Shown: positions 17,984-26,547 of the stretch, piece by piece
How the letters are laid out: every line of letters starts with the position of its first letter
How positions within the stretch are numbered: the first letter of the stretch is position 1
Assembly (NCBI RefSeq): GCF_009765355.1
Contig: NZ_VTHK01000004.1
Span: forward strand, 342,555 to 406,554
DNA: 64,000 nt
Reading direction: 5' to 3'
Source of the DNA: Amycolatopsis anabasis
GTDB taxonomy: Bacteria > Actinomycetota > Actinomycetes > Mycobacteriales > Pseudonocardiaceae
Notes under the pieces: generated by a model
Databases searched by the model: none
What the model saw: only the letters and a program-made list of their open reading frames with translations
Told to the model about the DNA's origin: nothing
Made by a program: the position numbers and the translations under genes

Positions 17984-18661
17984 CTAGTGGCCTTCGGCGG
18001 GCGGGGCGTGCTCTTCCGACGGGCGGCACTCGAGCTTCTTCGTCGGGGCCGCGATCGGCAGGTCGACGGTCACCGGTCCGGCGTCGCGGAAGGTGAAGGT
18101 GACCTTGATGGTCTGGGCGGGCCACACGGTGGCCTTCAGGCCCTGCAGGACCACGGTGGCGTGCCCGACGCGCTTCTTCTCCGGCGCCTGCTGCTGGGTC
18201 GACACGGTGCCCTGCGCCCCGGGCTTCGCCGAGGAGGACGCCGGCGCCGTGCTCGACGGCGCGGCCGCCGCCTGCTCGGCGACGCCCTCCGATTCGCCCG
18301 GCGCGGACGGGCCGATCACCAGCGCGCTGCCCGCGACGACCAGCTTGTCGCCCTCGACGGTCGCGCCGGACGCGTACTCCGAGGTCACCGAGACCAGCTC
18401 GTCGTCCTTGCCGCCCTCGTTGGCCACGGTCAGGATCAATGGGGCGTTCGACCCCGGGGTGTATGCCTGCTCGCACTCGTTGCGGTTGGCCAGCGAGGCG
18501 TTGCGGATGGAGAGCTTGCCGACCTGCCCGTAAGCGCCGTTGACCGCGGGCTGCTGGGTGTCGGTCTGGGTGATCTGCCCGGCCCCGCACCCGGCGATGG
18601 CCAGGGCGGCACCGAGGCCCAGCACGGTCGAGCCGAGCACGCGACGTTTCTGCAGCCTCAC
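17984..18661 (-). CDS. Lipoprotein, LpqE-like by position
   Basis: 225-residue lipoprotein. Start GTG 18661 is set by AGGAGGG 8 bases upstream and by the signal peptide: a basic head (RLQKRR), a hydrophobic stretch and lipobox AIAGC with Cys25. The mature part has a beta-rich domain (GQVGKLSIRNASLANRNECE), a low-complexity Ala/Ser/Pro linker (about 120-165) and a second beta segment (ATVVLQGLKATVWPAQTIKV). Its place between radA and carD matches LpqE in mycobacteria, and the fold looks like a small secreted beta domain. No enzymatic motif is seen. Confidence 0.75.
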   Translation of the reverse strand: MRLQKRRVLGSTVLGLGAALAIAGCGAGQITQTDTQQPAVNGAYGQVGKLSIRNASLANRNECEQAYTPGSNAPLILTVANEGGKDDELVSVTSEYASGATVEGDKLVVAGSALVIGPSAPGESEGVAEQAAAAPSSTAPASSSAKPGAQGTVSTQQQAPEKKRVGHATVVLQGLKATVWPAQTIKVTFTFRDAGPVTVDLPIAAPTKKLECRPSEEHAPPAEGH

Positions 18662-18960
18662 GGTACGAGTCCCTCCTAGCGCCCGCTCCAGATACTCGCG
18701 AAGGGTAGCCCGGCGCCGCACCAGGTGGATCACCCGGTAGCCGTTCCGCGCCCGGGAGGGGAGTTCCACCGTCCACTGTGGATTCGCCAGGGTGCTTGCA
18801 AGGGTTCCCGCCTCACCTGCATGAGCATGGGAAACGCACGTTTGTCAACCCCCGCCCAGACCACCATCAGGCCCCTGACCTGCGCGGACGGTCCCCGGGG
18901 CGCTAGGTGGCCCCCGACACCCCGTGCTAGACTGGATACAGCGAAAGGGGCAGAGGACAC
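18662..18960. other. Divergent intergenic region between lipoprotein gene and carD
   Basis: 299 bases without a gene. It holds the lipoprotein ribosome site (18665-18680) and, at the other end, the candidate carD promoter. The rest shows no clear repeat, hairpin or ORF with coding character. Confidence 0.5.
18925..18933 (+). promoter_or_regulatory. Candidate extended -10 promoter of carD
   Basis: TGCTAGACT reads as an extended -10 (TGn plus TAGACT) 27 bases before the carD ATG, leaving a leader of roughly 20 bases with GCAGAGGA as ribosome site. No good -35 is seen, as expected for extended -10 promoters. Confidence 0.45.
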
Positions 18961-19452
18961 ATGGTTTTCAAGGTCGGAGAGACCGTCGTCTACCCGCACC
19001 ACGGTGCCGCACTCATCGAAGCCATCGAGACCCGCGTGATCAAGGGCGAGGAGAAGAAGTACCTCGTCCTGAAAGTCGCGCAAGGGGATCTTACGGTTCG
19101 TGTGCCCGCTGACAACGCCGAGATCGTCGGCGTGCGCGATGTCGTCGGGCAGGATGGCTTGAACCGAGTATTCGATGTGCTGCGGGCGCCGCATACCGAA
19201 GAACCGACGAACTGGTCACGTCGGTACAAGGCCAACCTCGAGAAGCTCGCCTCCGGCGATGTGAACAAGGTGGCCGAGGTGGTGCGCGACCTCTGGCGGC
19301 GAGAGAAGGACCGTGGCCTTTCCGCTGGTGAGAAGCGGATGCTGGCGAAGGCACGGCAAATCCTAGTGAGCGAGCTCGCGCTCGCCGAGGGCACCGACGA
19401 GGGCAAGGCGGAATCGCTCCTCGACGAGGTTCTGGAAACCGCAGCGGTTTAG
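18961..19452 (+). CDS. carD: RNA polymerase-binding transcription regulator CarD
   Basis: 163 residues, full length. The N-terminal Tudor-like domain ([19 protein letters not shown]) binds the beta subunit of RNA polymerase. The C-terminal helical domain contacts the upstream edge of the promoter bubble, and the wedge residue W85 is conserved in PTNWSRRYK. CarD stabilises open complexes at rRNA and many housekeeping promoters and is essential in mycobacteria. Shine-Dalgarno GCAGAGGA precedes the ATG. It heads the block with ispD and ispF, 29 bases away. Confidence 0.97.
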   Translation: MVFKVGETVVYPHHGAALIEAIETRVIKGEEKKYLVLKVAQGDLTVRVPADNAEIVGVRDVVGQDGLNRVFDVLRAPHTEEPTNWSRRYKANLEKLASGDVNKVAEVVRDLWRREKDRGLSAGEKRMLAKARQILVSELALAEGTDEGKAESLLDEVLETAAV

Positions 19453-19481
19453 TTCTGATCCCCGGGAATTCGATCACGGCG

Positions 19482-20156
19482 ATGAAAGTCGTCGCGTTCG
19501 TCATAGCTGATGCGCACGGTTCCGCGGAGCCGGACGCGTTGGCCTCGGTTCACGGCGAATCGCTACTGTCGCACGCCGTGCGAGGGCTGCTCGACTGCCA
19601 GTGCGTGGATCTGGTGGTCGTGACGGTCCCCGCACGGCGCTTTGCGGCCTTCAACTCAGTTCTTCAGGCACTTCCCGGCGCGGGCGACCGCGTCCGGGCG
19701 ATGCCCGGCGGCGCCGATCGCGCCGAATCGATCCGGATGGCGCTCGACTCGGTCGGGCCTTCCCGGTACGAGGTCTTCCTGGTCCACGACGTGGCCCGCG
19801 CCTTCACCCCGCCCGGCACCGTCCAGGCGGTGGCCGAGGCGGTCGGCGCGCACGGCGGGGCCGTCGTCCCGGTCCTGCCGGTCACCGACACGGTCAAGCT
19901 GGTCGGCGCCGGCGACGTGGTGACCGGTACCGAGGACCGTTCCCGGCTGCGCACCCTGCAGGCCCCCCTCGGCTGCACCGAGGCGGTCCTGCGCGCCGCG
20001 TGCGCGCACGGCGGGGACGACGTGCTCGCTTCGCTCGCCGGGGACGTCCCGGTGCGGACCGTGCCCGGGCATCCGAACGGGATGCGCGTGAGCACCCCGT
20101 TCGACCTGGTCATCGCCGAAGCCATGCTGGTGGACGAACACAAGGAGAATCGATGA
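19482..20156 (+). CDS. ispD: Divergent 2-C-methyl-D-erythritol 4-phosphate cytidylyltransferase (IspD)
   Basis: 224 residues, aligning from end to end with IspD, third step of the MEP isoprenoid pathway. Conserved parts: [45 protein letters not shown] (the metal/substrate Asp) and [12 protein letters not shown]. The nucleotide-binding loop is abnormal. Where IspD has PAAGxGxR followed by a conserved Lys, this protein has [15 protein letters not shown], lacking both the Arg and the Lys. The usual TPQ and TDDA segments read APLG and GGDD. No other start restores the loop. It overlaps ispF by 4 bases. It is either a functionally altered IspD or an inactive relic retained for coupling. Confidence 0.8.
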   Translation: MKVVAFVIADAHGSAEPDALASVHGESLLSHAVRGLLDCQCVDLVVVTVPARRFAAFNSVLQALPGAGDRVRAMPGGADRAESIRMALDSVGPSRYEVFLVHDVARAFTPPGTVQAVAEAVGAHGGAVVPVLPVTDTVKLVGAGDVVTGTEDRSRLRTLQAPLGCTEAVLRAACAHGGDDVLASLAGDVPVRTVPGHPNGMRVSTPFDLVIAEAMLVDEHKENR

Positions 20157-20638
20157 GGGTCGGCACCGGGGTCGACGTGCACCCCGTCGAGCCGGGCCGG
20201 GAATGCTGGATCGCCGGGCTCCGCTGGGACGGGGTCGACGGGTGCGCCGGGCATTCGGACGGGGACGTGGTGTCGCACGCGCTGTGCGACGCCATGCTCG
20301 CCGCGGCCGGGCTCGGGGATCTCGGAGCCGTGTTCGGCACCGGCGACCCGCGGTGGGCGGGGGCGCACGGGGCCGAACTGCTCGCCGAGGTGCGCCGCCG
20401 GATCGAGGCCGCGGGCTGGCGCCTGGGCAACGCGTCGGTCCAGGTCATCGGCAACGCGCCCCGCGTCGGCACCCGGCGCGCGGAGGCTCAGGAAGTGCTG
20501 TCCGAGGCCGCGGGCGGGCCGGTCGGTGTCGCCGGGACGACCTCGGACGGGCTCGGGCTCACCGGGCGCGGCGAGGGCCTCGCCGCCGTCGCGACCGCGC
20601 TGCTCCTACCTGGTGGGACGGCCCCGGCCGATCACTAG
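20153..20638 (+). CDS. ispF: 2-C-methyl-D-erythritol 2,4-cyclodiphosphate synthase
   Basis: 161 residues, normal for IspF, which cyclises CDP-methylerythritol phosphate with loss of CMP in the MEP pathway. Zinc ligands D8 and H10 (GVDVH) and H34 (CAGHSDGDV) are present, as is [15 protein letters not shown] near the C-terminus. The ATG overlaps the ispD stop (ATGA), indicating translational coupling. The sequence looks normal, in contrast to the ispD upstream. Confidence 0.95.
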   Translation: MRVGTGVDVHPVEPGRECWIAGLRWDGVDGCAGHSDGDVVSHALCDAMLAAAGLGDLGAVFGTGDPRWAGAHGAELLAEVRRRIEAAGWRLGNASVQVIGNAPRVGTRRAEAQEVLSEAAGGPVGVAGTTSDGLGLTGRGEGLAAVATALLLPGGTAPADH

Positions 20639-20641
20639 TTT
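20636..20641 (+). promoter_or_regulatory. -10 box for leaderless PPOX gene 1
   Basis: TAGTTT overlaps the ispF stop and ends 6 bases before ATG 20648; no ribosome site is visible. Confidence 0.45.
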
Positions 20642-20647
20642 GGGGTT

Positions 20648-21043
20648 ATGGCAGTCAGCTTGAGCGAGTTCGCCCGCAGCCTGATCGACGGGAAGAACTT
20701 CGCCACCCTCGCGACGCTGAACCCCGACGGCGGACCGCAGACCTCGGTGATCTGGGTCAAACGCGACGGCGACGACGTGCTGTTCTCGGCGACCGAACGG
20801 CGGCGGAAGGTTCGCAACCTGGTGCGGGATCCGCGGGTCAGCCTGTCGATCTTCGACACCGCGAATCCCTACGCCTATGCGGAGATCCGCGGCACCGCGT
20901 CGGTCACCGAGGACCCCGGCAAGGCGTTGCCGAAGGAGCTGTCCCACAAGTACGTCGGCGAGGACCCGCCGTTCGAATCCGGCGAGATCCGGCGCGTGAT
21001 CGTGCGGGTGACGCCGGAGAAAATCGTCGAATTCACGCCGTGA
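20648..21043 (+). CDS. PPOX-class F420-dependent oxidoreductase (copy 1)
   Basis: 131-residue split-barrel flavin/deazaflavin reductase of the PNPOx-like family. Diagnostic strands: FATLATLNPDGGPQTSVIWV, DVLFSATERRRKVRNLVRDP and RVSLSIFDTANPYAYAEIRG. Actinobacterial members of this size usually bind coenzyme F420 and act as small homodimers; the substrate is unknown. A paralogue follows 21 bases later, and each gene has its own leaderless-type promoter. Confidence 0.85.
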   Translation: MAVSLSEFARSLIDGKNFATLATLNPDGGPQTSVIWVKRDGDDVLFSATERRRKVRNLVRDPRVSLSIFDTANPYAYAEIRGTASVTEDPGKALPKELSHKYVGEDPPFESGEIRRVIVRVTPEKIVEFTP

Positions 21044-21051
21044 GATCCCAC

Positions 21052-21057
21052 TAGGCT
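21052..21057 (+). promoter_or_regulatory. -10 box for leaderless PPOX gene 2
   Basis: TAGGCT ends 7 bases before ATG 21065, and there is no Shine-Dalgarno in the 21-base spacer. Confidence 0.45.
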
Positions 21058-21064
21058 CACCGGT

Positions 21065-21460
21065 ATGGGAGTGACTTTCAACGAGGCCACCCGTGCCCTC
21101 TTCGACGGCAAGAACTTCGCCACCGTCGCCACGGTGAACCCGGACGGCGGGCCGCAGAGCTCGGTGGTCTGGGTCAAACGAGACGGCGACACCGTGCTGT
21201 TCTCGGCGACCAAGCAGCGGCAGAAGATCCGCAACCTGATCCGGGATCCGCGGGTCAGCGTCTCGATCTTCGGCATGGGCAACCCGTACGACTACGTCGA
21301 GGTCCGCGGCCGCGCCGAGCTGACCGAGGAGAACGGCCGCGCGCTGATCGACGAGCTGTCGAACAAGTACGAGGGCAAGGACTACCCGGAGGAGCCCGCC
21401 GAAGTGGTGCGCGTGGTGGTCCGGATCATTCCGGAGAAGATCACAGGTTTCTCCGCCTGA
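21065..21460 (+). CDS. PPOX-class F420-dependent oxidoreductase (copy 2)
   Basis: 131 residues, same length as the upstream copy and clearly its tandem duplicate: FATVATVNPDGGPQSSVVWV, VLFSATKQRQKIRNLIRDP and RVSVSIFGMGNPYDYVEVRG match position for position. Differences cluster in the C-terminal third, suggesting different substrates with a common F420-binding barrel. The protein is likely cytosolic and dimeric. Confidence 0.85.
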   Translation: MGVTFNEATRALFDGKNFATVATVNPDGGPQSSVVWVKRDGDTVLFSATKQRQKIRNLIRDPRVSVSIFGMGNPYDYVEVRGRAELTEENGRALIDELSNKYEGKDYPEEPAEVVRVVVRIIPEKITGFSA

Positions 21461-21473
21461 ACCGCTGAGCCGC

Positions 21474-21479
21474 TAGCCT
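21474..21479 (+). promoter_or_regulatory. -10 box for leaderless HAD gene
   Basis: TAGCCT ends 7 bases before GTG 21487, with no ribosome site between. Confidence 0.45.
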
Positions 21480-21486
21480 GGGTCGC

Positions 21487-22173
21487 GTGGCGATCAAGGC
21501 GGTGTTGTTCGACTTCTCCGGCACGCTGTTCCGGCTCGAACAGGACGAAACCTGGCTGACCGAGCTGACCGACCACGACGGCGACCCGCTCGACGTCGAG
21601 GCGCAGACCGAGCTGATGCGGCGGATGACCGCCCCGGTCGGTCAGGTCGCCAAACTCGACGACGAGCACCAGCACGCCTGGGAAAACCGCGATCTGGATG
21701 CCGGGCTGCACCGGAAGGTCTACCTCGAGGTGCTCCGGCAGTCGGGGGTGCCGCGGGTCGAGCAGGCCAAGGCGCTCTACCACCGGCTGATCGACCCGCT
21801 GCAGTGGACGCCCTATCCGGACACCGAGGACGTCCTGAAGGGCACGCACGAGCAGGGGCTCGCGGTCGGGGTGCTGAGCAACATCGCGTTCGACATCCGG
21901 CCCGCGTTCACCAGCCGCGGGCTGGACTCCTACGTCGACGCGTTCGTGCTGTCGTTCGAGGTCGGCGCGATCAAACCGCAGCCGGAGATCTTCCGGCTGG
22001 CGATCGACCGCCTCGGCGTCCCGGCCGAGGAGACGCTGATGGTCGGCGACAGCGAGGAGGCCGACGGTGGCGCTCGGGCGCTGGGCTGCGCGTTCGCCCT
22101 GGTCGAGCCGCTGCCGACGAGCCGGCGACCGAACGGACTGGTCACCGCGCTGCGCGAACACGTCGTCCGGTGA
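21487..22173 (+). CDS. HAD-family hydrolase with DxSGT motif
   Basis: 228-residue subfamily I HAD protein with a helical cap. Motif I is DFSGTLF, so the nucleophile Asp is present but the second Asp (general acid/base in phosphatases) is Ser. Motif II is in GVLSNIAFD, motif III Lys in AIKPQPEIF, and motif IV in LMVGDSEEADGGAR. Loss of the second Asp argues against an ordinary phosphatase; a weak or specialised hydrolase is more likely. The start is GTG 21487, with a promoter-like TAGCCT just upstream. Confidence 0.8.
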   Translation: MAIKAVLFDFSGTLFRLEQDETWLTELTDHDGDPLDVEAQTELMRRMTAPVGQVAKLDDEHQHAWENRDLDAGLHRKVYLEVLRQSGVPRVEQAKALYHRLIDPLQWTPYPDTEDVLKGTHEQGLAVGVLSNIAFDIRPAFTSRGLDSYVDAFVLSFEVGAIKPQPEIFRLAIDRLGVPAEETLMVGDSEEADGGARALGCAFALVEPLPTSRRPNGLVTALREHVVR

Positions 22174-22226
22174 GGGCCCTTCGCCCCTGAGCGCTACGCC
22201 GTGCGACACGGCACACGCGAGCCCCG

Positions 22227-22232
22227 TACCAT
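22227..22232 (+). promoter_or_regulatory. -10 box for leaderless cysS
   Basis: TACCAT ends 6 bases before GTG 22239; this supports the GTG start and a leaderless mRNA. Confidence 0.5.
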
Positions 22233-22238
22233 TTCCGC

Positions 22239-23630
22239 GTGGTCCTACACCTTTATGACACCGCGACCCGGAGCGTGCGGGAGTTCCACCCCGCCCGTAG
22301 CGGAACGGCGTCCATGTACGTGTGTGGGGCCACCGTGCAGGGGGTGCCGCACATCGGCCACGTGCGCGGCGCGCTCAACTACGACGTCCTCCGGCGCTGG
22401 CTTGTCCACAATGGACTTGACGTCCTGTTCGTCCGCAATGTCACCGACATCGACGACAAGATCCTGAACAAGGCCGCCGACGCGGGCCGGCCCTGGTGGG
22501 AGTGGGCGGCCACGCACGAACGCGCGTTCGAGGGCGCCTACGACCTGCTCGGCTGCCTGCCGCCGTCGATCGCGCCGCGGGCCACCGGGCACGTCACCCA
22601 GATGGTGGAAATGATCCAGCGCCTGATCGACTCCGGGCACGCCTACGCCGCGGGCGGGGACGTGTACTTCGCGGTCACCTCGTTCGACGGCTACGGCGAG
22701 CTGTCCGGTCAGCGGCTCGACGAGGTGCAGCAGGGCGAGACGCTGGCCGAGGGCAAACGCGATCCACGCGATTTCACGTTGTGGAAGAGCGCCAAACCCG
22801 GCGAGCCGTCCTGGCCGACGCCGTGGGGCCCGGGGCGCCCGGGCTGGCACCTGGAGTGCTCGGCGATGGCGACCGCCTATCTCGGCGCCGAGTTCGACAT
22901 CCACGGCGGCGGGGTCGACCTGGTCTTCCCGCACCACGAGAACGAACGTGCCCAGTCGCTGGCCGCGGGCGACGGGTTCGCGCGGTTCTGGCTGCACAAC
23001 GCGTGGGTGACCCTGGCCGGCGAGAAGATGTCCAAATCGCTGGGCAACGTGGTCTCCATCGAGGCGATGCTGCGCAACTACCGGGCGCCCGAGCTGCGGT
23101 ACTACCTGATCCAGCCGCACTACCGCTCGACCGTCGAGTACTCCGACGGCGCGCTGTCCGAGGCGGCGCAGGGGTACCAGCGGATCGAGCAGTTCCTGCG
23201 CCGGGTCGCGGGCGTCGCCGGGGTGGTGCACACCGGGGAGATCAAACCGGAGTTCGCCGCCGCGCTCGACGACGATCTGGCGACGCCGAAGGCCTTCGCG
23301 GTGATACACAACACCGTCCGCGACGGCAACGCCGCGCTCGACTCGGGCGATGAGAAGGAGGCGCTTCACCTCGCCGCCGCGGTGCGCGCGATGACCGACG
23401 TGCTGGGCCTGGACCCGCTGTCACCGAAGTGGGCCGAGGCCGGTGGCAGCGAGACGCCGAGCCGGCAGGCCCTGGTCGACCTGGTCGAGGGCCTGCTCAA
23501 CGAGCGGCAGATGGCCCGCGCGGAACGGGACTTCGCCCGCGCCGACACGATCCGCGACCGCCTGCAGCAGGCGGGCATCGCGGTGGAAGACACCCCCAAT
23601 GGTCCTTTGTGGACAGTGAGAGACGCTTAG
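22239..23630 (+). CDS. cysS: Cysteinyl-tRNA synthetase
   Basis: 463 residues, typical of class I CysRS. It shows the HIGH motif PHIGHVRG near residue 38, KMSKS as EKMSKSLG near 262, and zinc ligands in [16 protein letters not shown] and FPHHENE. The C-terminal helical domain recognises the tRNA ([16 protein letters not shown]). It charges tRNA-Cys. Full length and the zinc set favour CysS over the mycothiol ligase MshC. rlmB follows after a single base, so they form one transcript. Confidence 0.96.
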   Translation: MVLHLYDTATRSVREFHPARSGTASMYVCGATVQGVPHIGHVRGALNYDVLRRWLVHNGLDVLFVRNVTDIDDKILNKAADAGRPWWEWAATHERAFEGAYDLLGCLPPSIAPRATGHVTQMVEMIQRLIDSGHAYAAGGDVYFAVTSFDGYGELSGQRLDEVQQGETLAEGKRDPRDFTLWKSAKPGEPSWPTPWGPGRPGWHLECSAMATAYLGAEFDIHGGGVDLVFPHHENERAQSLAAGDGFARFWLHNAWVTLAGEKMSKSLGNVVSIEAMLRNYRAPELRYYLIQPHYRSTVEYSDGALSEAAQGYQRIEQFLRRVAGVAGVVHTGEIKPEFAAALDDDLATPKAFAVIHNTVRDGNAALDSGDEKEALHLAAAVRAMTDVLGLDPLSPKWAEAGGSETPSRQALVDLVEGLLNERQMARAERDFARADTIRDRLQQAGIAVEDTPNGPLWTVRDA

Positions 23631-23631
23631 T

Positions 23632-24588
23632 ATGGCAGGCAATTCCCGGCGCCAGGGTGCGGTGCGCAAACCTGGCACGAAGAAGGGCGCGGTGGTCGGC
23701 TCCGGCGGGCAGCGGCGCAAGGCGCTCGAAGGCAAGGGCCCGACCCCTAAGGCCGAGATGCGCCCGGGCCACCCGGCCCAGCGCCGCGCCGCGGCCAAAG
23801 CCAAGGCCAAGGAGGCGCGCGCGAACAAGACCGAGGGGCCCGAGCTGATCGCCGGGCGCAACCCGGTGGTCGAGGCGTTGCGGGCGGACGTCCCGGCGAC
23901 CGCGCTGTACGTGGCCCTGAACGTCGACGCCGACGATCGGGTCACCGAGGCGGTGCGGATCGCCGCGGACCGGGGCATCTCGATCCTGGAGATCCCGCGC
24001 GAGGAGCTCGACCGGAAGACCAACCGGGCCGTGCACCAGGGGCTCGGGCTGCAGGTGCCGCCGTTCGAGTACGCGCATCCGGACGATCTGATGCGGATCG
24101 CGCGGGAGTCCGGGGACCCGCCGCTGCTCGTCGCGCTGGACGGGGTGACCGATCCCCGCAACCTGGGCGCGGTGATCCGCTCGGCGGCCGCGTTCGGCGC
24201 GCACGGCGTGCTGCTGCCCGGCCGGCGCAGCGCGGGGATGACCGCGGTCGCGTGGCGGACCAGCGCCGGAACGGCCGCGAAGCTGCCGGTCGCGGTGGCG
24301 ACGAACCTCACCCGCCAGCTGAAGGCGTGGGCGTCCGACGGGCTGATGATCGCCGGGCTGGACGCGGACGGTTCGGTGGACATCGATTCGCTCGACCTGG
24401 CGACCGATCCGCTGGTGATCGTGCTCGGCTCGGAGGGGCGCGGGCTGTCCCGGCTGGTCCGGGAGACCTGCGACGCGACCGTGTCGATCCCGATGGCGGC
24501 GGGTGTGGAATCGCTGAACGCGTCGGTGGCGGCGGGCGTGCTGCTCGCCGAGGTCGCCCGGCGACGGCGGCTCGCCGGGCGCGTCTAG
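23632..24588 (+). CDS. rlmB: 23S rRNA (guanosine-2'-O)-methyltransferase RlmB
   Basis: 318-residue SpoU/TrmH-type SPOUT methyltransferase. It has a basic disordered N-terminal tail (about 1-70, rich in KAKAK) common in actinobacteria, a substrate-binding L30e-like domain ([15 protein letters not shown]), and the knotted catalytic domain with motif 1 [15 protein letters not shown], motif 2 [13 protein letters not shown] and motif 3 [20 protein letters not shown]. It should 2'-O-methylate the conserved guanosine of the 23S rRNA P-loop. It is translationally coupled to cysS. Confidence 0.93.
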   Translation: MAGNSRRQGAVRKPGTKKGAVVGSGGQRRKALEGKGPTPKAEMRPGHPAQRRAAAKAKAKEARANKTEGPELIAGRNPVVEALRADVPATALYVALNVDADDRVTEAVRIAADRGISILEIPREELDRKTNRAVHQGLGLQVPPFEYAHPDDLMRIARESGDPPLLVALDGVTDPRNLGAVIRSAAAFGAHGVLLPGRRSAGMTAVAWRTSAGTAAKLPVAVATNLTRQLKAWASDGLMIAGLDADGSVDIDSLDLATDPLVIVLGSEGRGLSRLVRETCDATVSIPMAAGVESLNASVAAGVLLAEVARRRRLAGRV

Positions 24589-24624
24589 GGTGCATGGCCG
24601 GTCGGCGGGTGGAATCCTGGCGGC

Positions 24625-24822
24625 ATGACCCACTACGCGCTGGTTCAGGCCGTCACCGTCGCCCAGGAGCTCGAGGCGAAGGGGTTCCTCGGCACGGTCG
24701 GGAAGATCGCCGCGGCCACGATCATCTTCTTCATCGCCATCGGCCTGGTGGTGGGCCTGCTGCTCGGCTACTTCATCGGCCGCGCCGTCGGCCGCCGCCA
24801 AGCCACCCGGACCCCGTCGTAG
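24625..24822 (+). CDS. Small single-pass membrane protein
   Basis: 65 residues: an amphipathic N-terminal helix (LVQAVTVAQELEAKGFLGTV), one membrane helix with small-residue faces (IIFFIAIGLVVGLLLGYFIG) and a basic C-terminus (RAVGRRQATR), so the C-terminus faces the cytosol. Function is unknown. It lies 36 bases after rlmB and may be co-transcribed. Codon use fits a real gene. Confidence 0.65.
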   Translation: MTHYALVQAVTVAQELEAKGFLGTVGKIAAATIIFFIAIGLVVGLLLGYFIGRAVGRRQATRTPS

Positions 24823-24825
24823 CCG

Positions 24826-24910
24826 CGGCAGGAAGGGACCTTCGCTCCGGCTCTACCGGAGCGAGGGACCTTTACTACCGGAGAACCGTAGTAAATCTCC
24901 CTTCCTGCCG
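24826..24910. repeat. Nested inverted repeats forming a three-way junction
   Basis: An outer perfect 13-bp stem (CGGCAGGAAGGGA, 24826-24838, with 24898-24910) encloses two perfect hairpins: TCGCTCCGG (24842-24850 with 24856-24864, loop CTCTA) and TTTACTAC (24871-24878 with 24888-24895). GGGACCTT occurs twice inside, as does CTACCGGAG. The element follows the small membrane gene and can act as a terminator, but the three-arm fold is more elaborate than needed. Confidence 0.75.
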
Positions 24911-24996
24911 CCGCGGCGGGCGCGCCGCCGGATCGGGGCATGGCGCGGGCCACTTGAACCTGGTATGGCCACCACGGGCAAGCGCGCTCGGCTAGG

Positions 24997-25017
24997 GTCA
25001 CGAGGCTGACTCGTGAC
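24997..25017. repeat. Inverted repeat upstream of the MBOAT gene
   Basis: Perfect 8-bp inverted repeat GTCACGAG-gctga-CTCGTGAC, 20 bases before ATG 25038 and overlapping TAGGGT (24993-24998), which fits a -10 box. It is a possible operator or leader hairpin. Confidence 0.4.
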
Positions 25018-25037
25018 TCCTGGGAGCCCGCGCACCG

Positions 25038-26471
25038 ATGTCGTTCATCTCGCCACTGTTCCTGTGGTACTTCATGCCGGCGGTACTGCTCGCCGTGCTG
25101 GTGTGCCCGCGCAGCTGGCGCAACGGCATCATCGCGGTCGGCAGCCTGATCTTCTACGCGAGCGGCGCCGGGGCCTTCACGCTGCTGCTGCTCGCCTGCA
25201 TGGCGGTGAACTTCGCCGCCGGACCGGCGCTCGAGCCGAACGCGTGGGACATCCAGGCGACCCGCAAACGCTGGCTGCTCATCGCGGTGATCGGCTTCGA
25301 CGTCTCGGTGCTGGTGATCTGGAAGTACGCCGGGTTCGCCACCCAGCAGTTCGCCGCGTTCGCGCACCTGCTCGGCGGGGACTTCCCGATCGTGCACATC
25401 GCGATGCCGATCGGGATCTCGTTCTTCACCTTCCACCACATCTCATACGTGGTGGACATCTACCGCGGCGAGCGGCGGGCGCTGCGCAATCCGGTCTCGT
25501 TCGCCACGTACATCGCGATGTTCCCGCAACTGGTGGCCGGCCCGATCGTGCGCTACCGCGAGATCGCCGACCAGCTGCCGCAGCGGCGGTCGCACCGCCT
25601 GGACGACATCGCCGCCGGGTTCCCCCGGTTCGCGCTGGGCCTGTGCAAGAAGACGATCATCGCGGACTCGATCAGCCCGCTGGTCGAAGCCTGCTTCTCC
25701 ACCCCCAGCAGTGAGATGACGTTCGCGATCGCGTGGATCGGCGCGGTCGGCTACACGCTGCAGCTGTTCTTCGACTTCTCCGGCTACTCGGATATGGCGA
25801 TCGGCCTCGGCCGGATGCTCGGCTTCCGGCTGCCGGAGAACTTCGCGCGCCCGTACTCGTCGGTCACCATCACCGAGTTCTGGCGGCGGTGGCACATGTC
25901 GTTGTCGCGCTGGTTCCGCGACTACGTCTACATCCCGCTCGGCGGCAACCGGAACGGCGCGGCCCGGACGTACCGGAACCTGTGCGTCGTTTTCGTGCTG
26001 ACCGGGTTCTGGCACGGCGCGAACTGGACGTTCCTGATCTGGGGCCTGTACCACGGCGCCCTGCTGATCATCGAACGCGCCTTCGGCTTCGACACCGCAC
26101 CCACCGGCACCGCGACCCGGATCGCGCGGCGCGCGCTGACCATGGTCCTGGTCGTGTTCGGCTGGGTGTTCTTCAAAGCCCCCGATCTGGGGCAGGCGCT
26201 GAACATGATCGGCCACATGTTCCTGCCGGACTTCGCCGGCCTGACCGAGGTGGTCGACGCCGCGTTCACCAACCAGCGACTGGTCATCCTGCTCGCCGCG
26301 CTGGCGGTGGTTTTCCTGCCCTCGCACCCGGTCACCGGGCCCCTGCTGGAATCCTCCCGCAGCCGCTCGGCCAACGGCCTCCGCATCGGCGTGATGACCG
26401 TCGGCCTGGCCTACGCCGCCATCCTGGTCGCCAACGGCACCTTCAGCCCATTCCTTTACTACCAGTTCTAG
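25038..26471 (+). CDS. MBOAT-family membrane O-acyltransferase (AlgI-like)
   Basis: 477-residue integral membrane protein with about 11 hydrophobic segments. MBOAT signatures: SFFTFHHISYVVDIYRGE, FRDYVYIPLGGNRNG and FWHGANWTFLIWGLYHGALL, whose histidines include the catalytic one. AlgI-like proteins move acyl groups (often acetyl) across the membrane to envelope polysaccharides. The usual AlgJ/SGNH partner is not adjacent, so the acceptor is unknown. It converges with the SDR gene. Confidence 0.9.
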   Translation: MSFISPLFLWYFMPAVLLAVLVCPRSWRNGIIAVGSLIFYASGAGAFTLLLLACMAVNFAAGPALEPNAWDIQATRKRWLLIAVIGFDVSVLVIWKYAGFATQQFAAFAHLLGGDFPIVHIAMPIGISFFTFHHISYVVDIYRGERRALRNPVSFATYIAMFPQLVAGPIVRYREIADQLPQRRSHRLDDIAAGFPRFALGLCKKTIIADSISPLVEACFSTPSSEMTFAIAWIGAVGYTLQLFFDFSGYSDMAIGLGRMLGFRLPENFARPYSSVTITEFWRRWHMSLSRWFRDYVYIPLGGNRNGAARTYRNLCVVFVLTGFWHGANWTFLIWGLYHGALLIIERAFGFDTAPTGTATRIARRALTMVLVVFGWVFFKAPDLGQALNMIGHMFLPDFAGLTEVVDAAFTNQRLVILLAALAVVFLPSHPVTGPLLESSRSRSANGLRIGVMTVGLAYAAILVANGTFSPFLYYQF

Positions 26472-26472
26472 C

Positions 26473-26545
26473 CGCGATTCAGATTGTCGATCACTTGAAA
26501 CAATCGCGCGAACGACCACGTATTTCGGGAGCCGGTCGTTGTTTC
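26473..26545. terminator. Inverted repeats between converging MBOAT and SDR genes
   Basis: CGCGATT near 26474 pairs with AATCGCG near 26502, with an inner GATTGT/ACAATC pair. Further on AACGACC pairs with GGTCGTT (26511-26540). The tract is less GC-rich than its surroundings and probably terminates both genes. Confidence 0.5.
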
Positions 26546-26547
26546 CG

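Noticed and set aside
24826..24910. Riboswitch or T-box
   Set aside because: It follows a gene rather than leading one, matches no class I know, and the next gene starts 127 bases later with its own promoter-like signals.
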